A stretch of DNA of 64,000 nucleotides, taken from Myxococcales bacterium. Its GTDB lineage: Bacteria; Myxococcota; Myxococcia; Myxococcales; Myxococcaceae. The position numbers were made by a program, and so were the translations under genes. The stretch covers positions 1-64,000 of the forward strand of contig JADLDB010000016.1 in the NCBI GenBank assembly GCA_020846875.1, read 5' to 3'. Every line of letters starts with the position of its first letter. Within the stretch, counting starts at the first letter, position 1. The notes below the pieces were generated by a model, which saw nothing but the letters and a program-made list of their open reading frames with translations, was not told the origin of the DNA and searched no databases. Shown piece after piece: positions 34,934 through 42,674 of this stretch.

Positions 34934-35392
34934 TCAACCGTGTCCTGGGCCGGCGCGCGCGCCGTCGACGACTTCCTGAGCGGCTGGGCAGCCTCCGTCG
35001 CCGGGCGACAGGGTGACGGTGAAGCCGGCGTCGTCGTGAGGCACCAGCCCGAACTTCGCTTCCCGCGAGGGCGCCTCGGCGCACCAGGCGAACTCGTAGA
35101 AGGGAATGCCGTGCGGCAAGAGCGGCCAGATCGTCTCCCACGCCCTCTCTTCCGCCCACGAGGCGACTCCGCCGTCGGCCGTCGACCGCGCCGAAGACTC
35201 GTTGACCCGGGCGTGCGGGAAGCTGAACCGGATCAGCGTCACCTGTGCGTCGAGGATCGCGCCCCCGTCCACGTCCGTCACCGCCACGTCGAGGGCGATC
35301 GTCCTGGCCGCCTTGCGTGGCCAGGGGATGCAGCTCGTCGTCAACCCCGCGACGAGGAGCGCCAGACACGTCGTTCGCACCGCTCCGTTCAC
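34934..35392 (-). CDS. Small lipoprotein of unknown function
   Basis: 152 aa. The type II signal peptide is MNGAVRTTCLALLVAGLTTSC, with the lipobox ending in TTSC. The mature part begins with beta strands (ALDVAVTDVDGGAILDAQVTLIRF), consistent with a transthyretin-like or carboxypeptidase-regulatory-like Ig fold. A Trp- and Pro-rich middle and a Gly-rich tail follow. Ends about 65 bases before the previous hypothetical gene. Function unknown. Confidence 0.65.
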   Translation of the reverse strand: MNGAVRTTCLALLVAGLTTSCIPWPRKAARTIALDVAVTDVDGGAILDAQVTLIRFSFPHARVNESSARSTADGGVASWAEERAWETIWPLLPHGIPFYEFAWCAEAPSREAKFGLVPHDDAGFTVTLSPGDGGCPAAQEVVDGARAGPGHG

Positions 35393-35402
35393 GAGCGTCA
35401 GA

Positions 35403-36530
35403 CTACTCCGCTCCGAGCGCCGCTCTCACCGCGCGTCTCCCGGGGACCGCCGGCGCCCCGCGCGCCAGCACCCGGAGCTTGTCCCACGCCGTCAGTCGCC
35501 CCGCGTAGAAGCGGCCGATCAGCGCGTCGTCGTGCCGGTAGAAGGACTCGAAGATCTTCACGCGCGCCTGCGGATCCGCGCCGCGGAAGAGCATCCGGTT
35601 CAGCATGCGGAAGAAGCCCTGGTCCGCCCAGTGGGCCGCTGCGCGTCGCTCGAGCCACCGGGTCAGCGCCGCCGCAGAGACGTCCTCTTGTGCCGCCAGG
35701 TCCTCCGCCAGCGCGACGGCCAGCGGCACCGAGTAGCCGGTGGTGGCGTGGAACAGGCCGGCGGCGACGCCGATCACCGGGCGCTCGAAGTGAGGCACGG
35801 CTCCCGAGAGGGGGATGGGCAGCGCCGCGGACTCCTCCCGCAGCACCCTCGCCACCGGCCAGCCACGCGTCGCCAGGTACGCGTGGATGCGGCCGCGCAG
35901 CACGGGCAGCTCCAGCGCGGCGTCATCGGAGTAATACGTGTCCTCCACCAGCAGCCGGCGCTCGTCCCAGGGCAGCAGGTAGACGAAGCGGAAGGCGCCG
36001 GGTTGATTGACGCGGCCGTCCATCAAGAGCGGCACTTCGAGGCCGTGGGGCACGCATAACTCCACGTCGAGGCCCAGGAACTTCTGGTAGCCGCACGGCC
36101 AGGTCGGCGCGCGCGAGAAGCCGCGGCCGTCGATCACCGCCTTCGCCTCCAGGCGCTCTCCGGTGGAGAGGGTGACGTGCGTCGCGCCCACGTCGACGGC
36201 CTTCGTCTTCACCCGCAGGCGATCCTTGAGCCGCTCCGCCAGCTTCCAGTGGAGGTCCTCGCTGCGGATCGAGTGGTAGGCCCCGCCGATTCGCCGCGCC
36301 TCGGCTCCCAGCCACACGTCATGGGACGGCCACGACTTCGAGGTCAGCACCCACAGCCACTCCAGCTGGGCCTTCGTCACGTCCGTGCCATGGAAGGACC
36401 AGGTGCGGTTTCCGCCCAGGGTGGGGCCGGCCTCCACCACGGCGAAGGCGAGGTCCGGGCGCGTCTGCAGGAGGCGCCAGGCCAATAAACCATTGGCCAA
36501 TCCGCCACCTACGAGGACCAGATCGATCAC
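35403..36530 (-). CDS. crtY: Lycopene beta-cyclase, CrtY type
   Basis: 375 aa. CrtY cyclises lycopene ends to beta-ionone rings. The N-terminal FAD-binding GGGLANGL motif starts directly at MIDLVLV. RTWSFHGTDV, VIDGRGF, FRFVYLLP and LLVEDTYYSD match the bacterial CrtY family. Myxococcus xanthus instead uses the heterodimeric CrtYc/CrtYd cyclase, so a CrtY here is notable. No other carotenoid gene is in the window. The gene is divergent from the LuxR-type regulator 136 bases away. Confidence 0.9.
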   Translation of the reverse strand: MIDLVLVGGGLANGLLAWRLLQTRPDLAFAVVEAGPTLGGNRTWSFHGTDVTKAQLEWLWVLTSKSWPSHDVWLGAEARRIGGAYHSIRSEDLHWKLAERLKDRLRVKTKAVDVGATHVTLSTGERLEAKAVIDGRGFSRAPTWPCGYQKFLGLDVELCVPHGLEVPLLMDGRVNQPGAFRFVYLLPWDERRLLVEDTYYSDDAALELPVLRGRIHAYLATRGWPVARVLREESAALPIPLSGAVPHFERPVIGVAAGLFHATTGYSVPLAVALAEDLAAQEDVSAAALTRWLERRAAAHWADQGFFRMLNRMLFRGADPQARVKIFESFYRHDDALIGRFYAGRLTAWDKLRVLARGAPAVPGRRAVRAALGAE

Positions 36531-36666
36531 CGGCGCGTCTTAATCGTTCTCTTGGGAAACAACCTGCCCGTTCGGGACATCTAGGGAGTGTGAAGGCGCC
36601 GGAATGACTCCGGTTGCGCGGGCAAATCCGCGTCTTATTTATGGAACGTCTCCCACTGAGGTCGTC

Positions 36667-37305
36667 ATGAAAGGTCTGCCCCCCCAAACCCTGCCGTTGC
36701 GTGTCGTCGTCCAGGGCGATGACGCGTTGATCGAAGCGCTCTCTGCGGACTCCGAGCGGCTGATCCTGAGCCCTGTCGAGACGAGCCTGGAGATCTCCGC
36801 GCGCGTCACGCAGGCCGACGTGGTGGTGGTCGACGTGGCCGCCAACCGGAACGTGGGCCTCGCGGCGATCCAGGATCTCACCTTCGATCGCCCCGTGTTG
36901 GCGCTGATCAGCGCGGGCGGCGCAGGCGAGGCCATGGAGGCCGGGGCCAGCGGGGCGATCCGTCGGGACTCACGCGCCTCGGCGGTGATCGCGGCGATCC
37001 AGGCGGTGCACCAGGGGCTGACCGTGTTCGACGGCGACTACCGGGGCGTGCCGCGGGCCCAGGCGGTCCAGCACGGCGTCTCGACGCCCACGCCCGAGAA
37101 GGCGGGTGGGGTGCTGACGCCGCGTGAGAACGAGGTGCTGACGCTGCTGGCCGAAGGCCTCTCCAACAAGGAGATCGCCGCCAAGCTGGAGATCAGCGAG
37201 CACACCGCCAAGTTCCACGTGAACTCGATCCTCCAGAAGATGAACGCCCAGAAGCGCGTGGAGGCCGTCGTCCGCGCCGCGAAGCTGGGGCTCATCGAGA
37301 TCTGA
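36667..37305 (+). CDS. LuxR-family regulator with a receiver-like N-terminal domain
   Basis: 212 aa from ATG 36667. The C-terminal LuxR helix-turn-helix (GGVLTPRENEVLTLLAEGLSNKEIAAKLEISEHTAKFHVNSIL) is intact. The N-terminal domain resembles a receiver in layout (VVVQGDDALIEAL, then ADVVVVDVAANR, then LALIS). However, the acidic pair is displaced, and the conserved Lys position reads GAIRRDS instead of the usual LKD, so phosphorylation is doubtful. It probably responds to a different signal or acts constitutively. Divergent from crtY. Confidence 0.85.
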   Translation: MKGLPPQTLPLRVVVQGDDALIEALSADSERLILSPVETSLEISARVTQADVVVVDVAANRNVGLAAIQDLTFDRPVLALISAGGAGEAMEAGASGAIRRDSRASAVIAAIQAVHQGLTVFDGDYRGVPRAQAVQHGVSTPTPEKAGGVLTPRENEVLTLLAEGLSNKEIAAKLEISEHTAKFHVNSILQKMNAQKRVEAVVRAAKLGLIEI

Positions 37306-37328
37306 GAGCGCAGCGAGTCCTCTGCTGC

Positions 37329-37344
37329 CTCCCCGAGCGGGGAG
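37329..37344. terminator. Possible intrinsic hairpin after the LuxR-type gene
   Basis: CTCCCCG (37329-37335) and CGGGGAG (37338-37344) form a very stable stem with a minimal loop, 24 bases after the regulator stop. No T tract follows, so Rho may assist. Confidence 0.35.
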
Positions 37345-37441
37345 CGCACCCTGTCGTTCCCAGCCGTTCGCCTGACTTGCCCCGAGCGCCTCGCCCGTAG
37401 CGTTCTCCGTGTCGCACCACCCGCAACCCGGAGACAACCTC

Positions 37442-37728
37442 ATGGCGATCTCAGCCGTCGACCTGTCGGAGCAGTTCAGCGGCATCGTGGAAGGCACCGG
37501 GCAGTCCGTGGTGCGCGTGGAAGGCGGGCGCCGCCGGCCCACCAGCGGAGTGGTGTGGAACGAGAAGCAACTCGTCACCGTGGCCTACGGCCTGCGCGGC
37601 TGATCGGCACCGACGCGTCGACCGATCTGGCGCTGCTCGACGCGGCCGAGGAGGTCACCGTCACCACCTGGACCAGAGGTCAGCGGCGCGCACACCCCGT
37701 CAAGCCTTCGCTCCGGCCGGCCGCGTAA
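37442..37728 (+). pseudogene. Remnant of a trypsin-like S1C serine protease
   Basis: From ATG 37442 the frame reads MAISAVDLSEQFSGIVEGTG and GVVWNEKQLVTVAYGLRG, then stops at 37603. In the next frame from about 37600, IGTDASTDLALLDA continues, with a stop at 37726-37728. Intact S1C/HtrA-type proteases read VTVAH with the catalytic His. Here it is Tyr, the stretch between His and Asp is deleted, and the Ser half is gone. Only the DLALL segment around the catalytic Asp survives. A decayed gene between the LuxR-type regulator and cls. Confidence 0.7.
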
Positions 37729-37738
37729 GGGGAACGCT

Positions 37739-39166
37739 TCACAACTGGGGGGCCAACAGCCGCGCGAAGGACTGGGCGAGGCGGCGGTGGAGCGGCGCCT
37801 TCTCCTCCAGCTTCATCTTGAGCCGGCACTGCTCCTTGTCGGCCTCGAAGAGTTGCACGAGGCGATCCACCACCGGCCCGCCGTAGCACGCGGCGATCAC
37901 CTCGAAGTTCAGCTTCAGGCTGCGGTCGTCGAGGTTGGCGGTGCCGATGATCCCCAGGTCGTCGATCACCGCCGTCTTCGCGTGCAGCATCCGCGGCGCG
38001 TAGAGGTGGATCCGCACCCCCGCGCGCAGGAGCGGATCATGGAAGGACGCGCTGGCCAGGTCCACCATCCTCGAGTCCGTCTTCACCGGCAGCACCACCT
38101 GCACGTCCACGCCCCGCAGCCCCGCCAGGCAGATCGCCGACAGCAGCGCCTCGTTGGGCACGAAGTAGGGGGTGGTCAGCCACACCCGCCGCCGCGCCGC
38201 GCCGATCGCCGCCAGGTACAGCGCTTCGATCGCCCGCGAGGTGTCGTCGGGGCCGGAGGCGACGATCTGCACCAGGTGCGGCGCCTCCTCGCCGGGCGGG
38301 AAGTAGCAGTCCAGCTCCGCGCCGCTCTTGCGTTCCCCGGAGGCGAAGGCCCAGTTCTCGAGGAAGGTGCGCTGCAGCCCCTGCACCGCCTCGCCCACCA
38401 CCTCGAGGTGCGTGTCCCGCCAGGCCTTCTCCCCGCGCGCCTTCGCGGAGTGATCGTCGGTGACGTTGATCCCCCCGGTGAAGCCCACCTTCCCGTCCAC
38501 CACCACGATCTTCCGGTGGGTGCGGAAGTTGAAGATCCGCTGGCCGAGCCGCCCGCTGAAGGCCGGGTTGAAGGGGGCCAACCGCACGCCTGCCGCTCGC
38601 ATCGCCTTGCGCGATCGCCGCGAGAGCGAGGAGCCCACGGCGTCGAAGCACAGCCGCACCTCCACGCCCGCCTTCGCGCGGTCGATCAGCGCGCTGATGA
38701 TCCGCTGCCCGGCCGCGTCGTCCCGGAAGATGTAGTACTCGAGGTGCACGTGGTGCTTCGCCGCGCGGATCGCCGCCTCGAGCGCGTCGTACAGCTCGTC
38801 GCCCTCGCCGAAGACGCGAAGGCTCTGCGCGTGCATCGGCGGCATGCCGTCCAGGCGGCAGGCCAGGCGCATCAGCGGCGCCGCCTCCGGCAGGCGGTGG
38901 GCGTGGGCGATCTCCTCGGTGGTGCGGCCGACCGTCACCCGGGCCTTGAGCAGCTTGCTCTTCTTGCGATCGAGCCGGCGCGGGCCGATCCACAGGTAGA
39001 CCAGGATCCCCACCAGCGGCAGCAGGGCCAGCCCGAAGATCCACGCCAGCGTCGCGGTGGGCGATCGCTTCTCCAGCACGATCCACAGCGCCGCGCCCAC
39101 CACCCACATCAGCTCCAGCACCGGGAGGATCCACTCCCACTCCAGGCTTGCGAGCGCGAGGAGCAC
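37739..39166 (-). CDS. cls: Cardiolipin synthase (phospholipase D superfamily)
   Basis: 475 aa from a GTG start at 39166. Two N-terminal transmembrane helices (about 10-60) are followed by two HKD motifs: HRKIVVVDGKVGFTGGIN and HAKTAVIDDLGIIGTANLDDRS. The enzyme condenses two phosphatidylglycerol molecules at the inner membrane. One base separates its start from the stop of the diguanylate cyclase gene upstream, so they share an operon. Confidence 0.92.
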   Translation of the reverse strand: MLLALASLEWEWILPVLELMWVVGAALWIVLEKRSPTATLAWIFGLALLPLVGILVYLWIGPRRLDRKKSKLLKARVTVGRTTEEIAHAHRLPEAAPLMRLACRLDGMPPMHAQSLRVFGEGDELYDALEAAIRAAKHHVHLEYYIFRDDAAGQRIISALIDRAKAGVEVRLCFDAVGSSLSRRSRKAMRAAGVRLAPFNPAFSGRLGQRIFNFRTHRKIVVVDGKVGFTGGINVTDDHSAKARGEKAWRDTHLEVVGEAVQGLQRTFLENWAFASGERKSGAELDCYFPPGEEAPHLVQIVASGPDDTSRAIEALYLAAIGAARRRVWLTTPYFVPNEALLSAICLAGLRGVDVQVVLPVKTDSRMVDLASASFHDPLLRAGVRIHLYAPRMLHAKTAVIDDLGIIGTANLDDRSLKLNFEVIAACYGGPVVDRLVQLFEADKEQCRLKMKLEEKAPLHRRLAQSFARLLAPQL

Positions 39167-39167
39167 G

Positions 39168-40571
39168 TCAGTCGGGCTTGGGGACCGCGGGCAAGGGTCC
39201 CGTCTGGTGGCGGGTGGCGGGCGTGGCCTCCAGGTTCTTCGACGCCACGTAGATGATGTTCCGCGTGCCCTTCTTGCCCCGGTACATCGCGCGATCGGAG
39301 AAGTCGATCAGCGTGTCCTTGTCCAGCGCGTGCTCCGGGTAGCTGGCGATCCCGATGCAGGTGGTGATGTTCAGGCCGAAGCCCTCGCGCGCGAGGAAGC
39401 GGTGGCTCTCGATCGCCCGCCGCACTCGCTCGGCCACCTTCAGCGCGCCGCCGGAGTCCGTCCCGCGCAGCAGGCACACGTACTCGTCGCCGCCCCAGCG
39501 GCACACCACGTCGTTGTCCCGCACGCAGTTCTTCAGGATCTTCGAGACCTCCACCAGCAGCTTGGATCCCACCACGTGGCCGTGGGTGTCGTTGACCGAC
39601 TTGAAGTAGTCGAGATCGAGGAAGAGCAGGGCGAAGGGCTTCTCCGTCCTGGTGGCGTTCTTGAACTCCTTGTCCAGCACCAACTCCAGGTAGCGGCTGT
39701 TGAAGAGGTGCGTCAGATCGTCCAGGTAGACCAGGTCCTCCACCTCGGCGAAGCGCCCCAGGTTCTTGAGCGCCAGCCCCAGGTGCCGCGCCAGGTACGG
39801 ACAGGCGGCCACGCCTTCCTCGGGAATGTCCCCCTCGAAGTGCAGCAGCACCGCGCCCAGCAGGGTGTCCGCGTCGTAGAGCGGCACCGCGAAGGCCGTC
39901 TCGAAGCCCGAGGCGGGCACCTCCAGCTCCTGGCCGGCGCGATCCAGCCCGTCCACCGCCTTGCGCAGCGGCTCCAGCGCGGCGTTGCGCAGCTTCTCCT
40001 GGGCGCCCTCTTCGACGCCGTAGGTGCCGGCGACGGTCAGCACGCCGTCCTCGCAGGTGGCGATCACCACCGCGTCTGCCCCGCAGGTGGAGTGGAAGGC
40101 CGCGCCCGCCGATTCGATCAACCGCTCGCGATCCAGGGTGAGGGCGATCCGCTGCCCGGCCTCCAGCATGCTGACGTGGCGGCGCAGCTCCTCGTTCTCC
40201 TTGAGCAGGGTGCGCTGGGCGAGCGCCCGGCTGACCGCGTGGGCCAGCACCTCCGGCGCGATGGGCTTGACCAGGTAGTCGGTGGCGCCCGCCTTGATCG
40301 CCCGCACCGCCGGCTCCACCTTGTCCAGCGCGGTGATCACCAGCACCTCGGTGCCGGGCCAGGTCGTCTTGACGTGCTGGAGCAGTTCCATCCCGTCGCT
40401 CTGCGGGAGGATCAGATCCGTCACCAGCAGATCGAAGGGGGCCTTGCCCATCGCCTCGCGCGCCTCCGCGCTGGAGCCGACCGCGCTTACGTCGTGGCCG
40501 GCGCCGGTGAGGAAGTCGCTGTACAGCGCCCGCGCGACCTTCTCATCGTCCACCAGGAGGATGCTCGCCAT
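39168..40571 (-). CDS. Response regulator diguanylate cyclase (REC-GAF-GGDEF)
   Basis: 467 aa. The receiver (1-120) has D8 D9, phospho-acceptor D52 and K in LVKP. A coiled segment leads to a GAF domain (about 150-290). The GGDEF domain has active site GGDEY (360-364) and an intact inhibitory I-site RDND five residues before it. It should make c-di-GMP with feedback inhibition. The frame continues upstream past ATG 40571 without conserved sequence. It is divergent from the double CheW gene, with only 33 bases between starts, so the promoters overlap. Confidence 0.92.
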   Translation of the reverse strand: MASILLVDDEKVARALYSDFLTGAGHDVSAVGSSAEAREAMGKAPFDLLVTDLILPQSDGMELLQHVKTTWPGTEVLVITALDKVEPAVRAIKAGATDYLVKPIAPEVLAHAVSRALAQRTLLKENEELRRHVSMLEAGQRIALTLDRERLIESAGAAFHSTCGADAVVIATCEDGVLTVAGTYGVEEGAQEKLRNAALEPLRKAVDGLDRAGQELEVPASGFETAFAVPLYDADTLLGAVLLHFEGDIPEEGVAACPYLARHLGLALKNLGRFAEVEDLVYLDDLTHLFNSRYLELVLDKEFKNATRTEKPFALLFLDLDYFKSVNDTHGHVVGSKLLVEVSKILKNCVRDNDVVCRWGGDEYVCLLRGTDSGGALKVAERVRRAIESHRFLAREGFGLNITTCIGIASYPEHALDKDTLIDFSDRAMYRGKKGTRNIIYVASKNLEATPATRHQTGPLPAVPKPD

Positions 40572-40604
40572 GACGGCGAAGCGCTTAACAGAGGGCCTGG
40601 AGCC

Positions 40605-41372
40605 GTGCGAGCGTTGTGGGCGGTGACGGCTCCTGCGAACGACCGGCGGCTCTACGTCTTCTTCGAGGCGGGCAAGACGCGCTACGCCATCGAAGCGGTG
40701 GGCGTGTTGGAGGTGGCCCGCCCGCCGGCCGACGCCGACGCCCTGCATGGGAACCTCGCGCTCAAGGATCTCTCGCGCCTGCTGGGAGGCGACGCGGAGG
40801 CGCGGCCGGCCACGGCCCTGGTGCTCGACACCAGCCCCACCCTGGCGGTGCGGGTGCGCACGGTGGAAGGCGTGTTCGACGCGGCGGCCGATCGGCTCCT
40901 GCCGCTCCCACGGCGGATGATCCCCCTGGCCGCCCCGGCGCTGCGGGGGGGCCTCCTGCGCGAAGGCAGGCTGTCCTTCGAGGTGGACACCGACGGCGTG
41001 GCCCGCGGGCTGCCACGCTCCACGCGCCGGCCCGAGCGCACCACCCGCGCGCCCACCGAGGCCTGTCTGGTGTTCGAGTCCGGCACCGAGCGCCTGGCCG
41101 TGCTGCTGTCCCGCGTGCGGCAGGTGGTCCCCGCGGCCGCCGCCTTCAACCCCGCGCCCGGCACCGGGGCCTTCCTCGGCGCGGTCGCCCACGCAGGCAG
41201 CCTCTGCCCCGTCTTCTCCGTGTCGGATACCACCGCACCGGAGCCGTTGATCGTCCTGGCGGAGGCGGGCGGGGAGGTGATCGGCCTTTCGGCGCAGCGG
41301 GCCGATGGGGTGCAGCAGCCGGGGGCGCTGGGCGAGGTCCCGGTGCTCGATCTGGAGCGCATGTTTTCTTGA
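40605..41372 (+). CDS. Protein with two tandem CheW-like domains
   Basis: 255 aa. The first CheW-like region (about 15-120) contains RLYVFFEAGKTRYAIEAVGVLEVARPP, and the second (about 140-250) contains ACLVFESGTERLAVLLSRVRQVVP and ends VLDLERMF. CheW domains link histidine kinases to receptors. No methyl-accepting protein or CheA is adjacent, so it may serve an orphan array or the neighbouring RomR-like regulator. Start GTG 40605; GTG 40623 or TTG 40614 are also possible. Confidence 0.75.
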   Translation: MRALWAVTAPANDRRLYVFFEAGKTRYAIEAVGVLEVARPPADADALHGNLALKDLSRLLGGDAEARPATALVLDTSPTLAVRVRTVEGVFDAAADRLLPLPRRMIPLAAPALRGGLLREGRLSFEVDTDGVARGLPRSTRRPERTTRAPTEACLVFESGTERLAVLLSRVRQVVPAAAAFNPAPGTGAFLGAVAHAGSLCPVFSVSDTTAPEPLIVLAEAGGEVIGLSAQRADGVQQPGALGEVPVLDLERMFS

Positions 41373-41440
41373 GCGCGCTTCTGCCTTGCCCCTAACATGC
41401 CGACGGTTGTCGGTTTCCTCGTGAACGGAAAACAACGGCG

Positions 41441-42571
41441 ATGCCCAAATCAGTGTTGGTGGCGGACGACTCGCTGACCATTCGCAAAGTGATCGGGATG
41501 CTCCTGACCAGCCATGAGGACTTCTCCCTCACCATGGTCGACAACGGGCTCGACGCGTTGGCCCGCGTGCGGGACCTGCGACCGGATCTCGTGCTCGCGG
41601 ACTGCATGATGCCCGGGAAGAGCGGCTACGAGGTGTGCGAGACGATCAAGAACGATCCCTCGACGGCGCACATCCCGGTGATGCTGCTGGCCGGTACCTT
41701 CGAGCCGTTCGATGAAGGGCGCGCGCGCGCGGCGCGGGCCGACGGACACATCTCCAAGCCGTTCGACAGCACCAGCTTCCTCGACAAGGTGAAGGGCCTG
41801 GTGGGGATCGCCACCGGCTCGGCCATGCCTTCGACGGTGGGGCCGGTGTCGACGGCGCCGGTGACGCCGACAGCCAGGCCGGTGGGAGCGCCCGCGGGGA
41901 TGCCGGGGGCTCCAGGTGGCTTCCAGCAGCCGCGGCCGATGCCGGGCATGGCGGGCGCACCAGGCATGGCGCCTCGTCCGATGGGCGCGATCCCCGCGGG
42001 GACTCAGCCGAGCGTGCCGCGTCCGCCGGGGCCGGGCATGCCGGGCGCTCCGGGAATGCCGCCGGGCGGCATGGCGCGGCCGGGGATGCCGCCGGGGGGC
42101 ATGGCTCGTCCGGGCATGCCGCCGGGGCCGGGCATGGCACGCCCGGGGATGCCTCCGGGGCCGGGCATGGGACGACCGGGCATGCCGGGCGCTCCAGGGA
42201 TGCCGCCACGCCCGATGGGCGTACCGGGCATGCCGGGGACGATGCCTCCAGGGCCGGGCATGGCTCGTCCGGGCATGCCTCCGCAGGGCTTCCCTCGGCC
42301 GCCGGGAGCGCCGGGGTTGCCGGGCGTCGGGGCGCCGCCGCGCAGAGATCCCTTCGGGCTGGGTGCGCCGGGGGCTCCACCGCACGCCACCGAGTCCCTG
42401 CGCCTCGACGGCGACGGCGGCGAAGCGGTGCTGCGCGACGCGCTCTCGAAGGCCAGCAGAGAGGTGATCGAGAAGATCGCCTGGGAAGTCGTCCCCCAGC
42501 TCGCCGAGGCGATCATCCGCGAGGAGCTCGAGCGGCTCATCAAGGAGCGCGAGGCCAGGGGCATCGCGTAG
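41441..42571 (+). CDS. RomR-like response regulator with a long Pro-Gly-Met linker
   Basis: 376 aa. The receiver domain (1-120) has D9 D10, phospho-acceptor D54 and K in ISKPF. Residues about 130-320 are a low-complexity linker of PGM, PGP and MPP units. The C-terminus (about 330-376) is a single amphipathic helical region, [39 protein letters not shown]. The order (receiver, Pro-rich linker, Glu-rich helical end) matches RomR, the polarity regulator that recruits MglA in Myxococcus. Assignment as the RomR orthologue is inference. Confidence 0.8.
   Translation: MPKSVLVADDSLTIRKVIGMLLTSHEDFSLTMVDNGLDALARVRDLRPDLVLADCMMPGKSGYEVCETIKNDPSTAHIPVMLLAGTFEPFDEGRARAARADGHISKPFDSTSFLDKVKGLVGIATGSAMPSTVGPVSTAPVTPTARPVGAPAGMPGAPGGFQQPRPMPGMAGAPGMAPRPMGAIPAGTQPSVPRPPGPGMPGAPGMPPGGMARPGMPPGGMARPGMPPGPGMARPGMPPGPGMGRPGMPGAPGMPPRPMGVPGMPGTMPPGPGMARPGMPPQGFPRPPGAPGLPGVGAPPRRDPFGLGAPGAPPHATESLRLDGDGGEAVLRDALSKASREVIEKIAWEVVPQLAEAIIREELERLIKEREARGIA
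42000..42330 (+). repeat. Imperfect tandem repeat encoding the PGM linker
   Basis: Repeated units built from GGCATGCC, CCGGGG and GGCATGGC with period near 15-18 and 27-30 bases encode [12 protein letters not shown] and [11 protein letters not shown] units in the RomR-like protein. Unit boundaries are irregular. Copy number is a candidate for strain variation. Confidence 0.65.
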
Positions 42572-42674
42572 CCCTGCTTGGCGCCCACAACTTCCTGATT
42601 TTTCGTTGGAATTCGGCGGCTGCTCGGTCAAGAGTGGCCGCCCCATTTCGTCCGTGAGACAGGCGGATTCGCGC

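Noticed and set aside
35403-36530. Carotenoid biosynthetic cluster
   Set aside because: Only the cyclase is present; the flavoprotein at 20103 is too diverged and distant to count as a phytoene desaturase.
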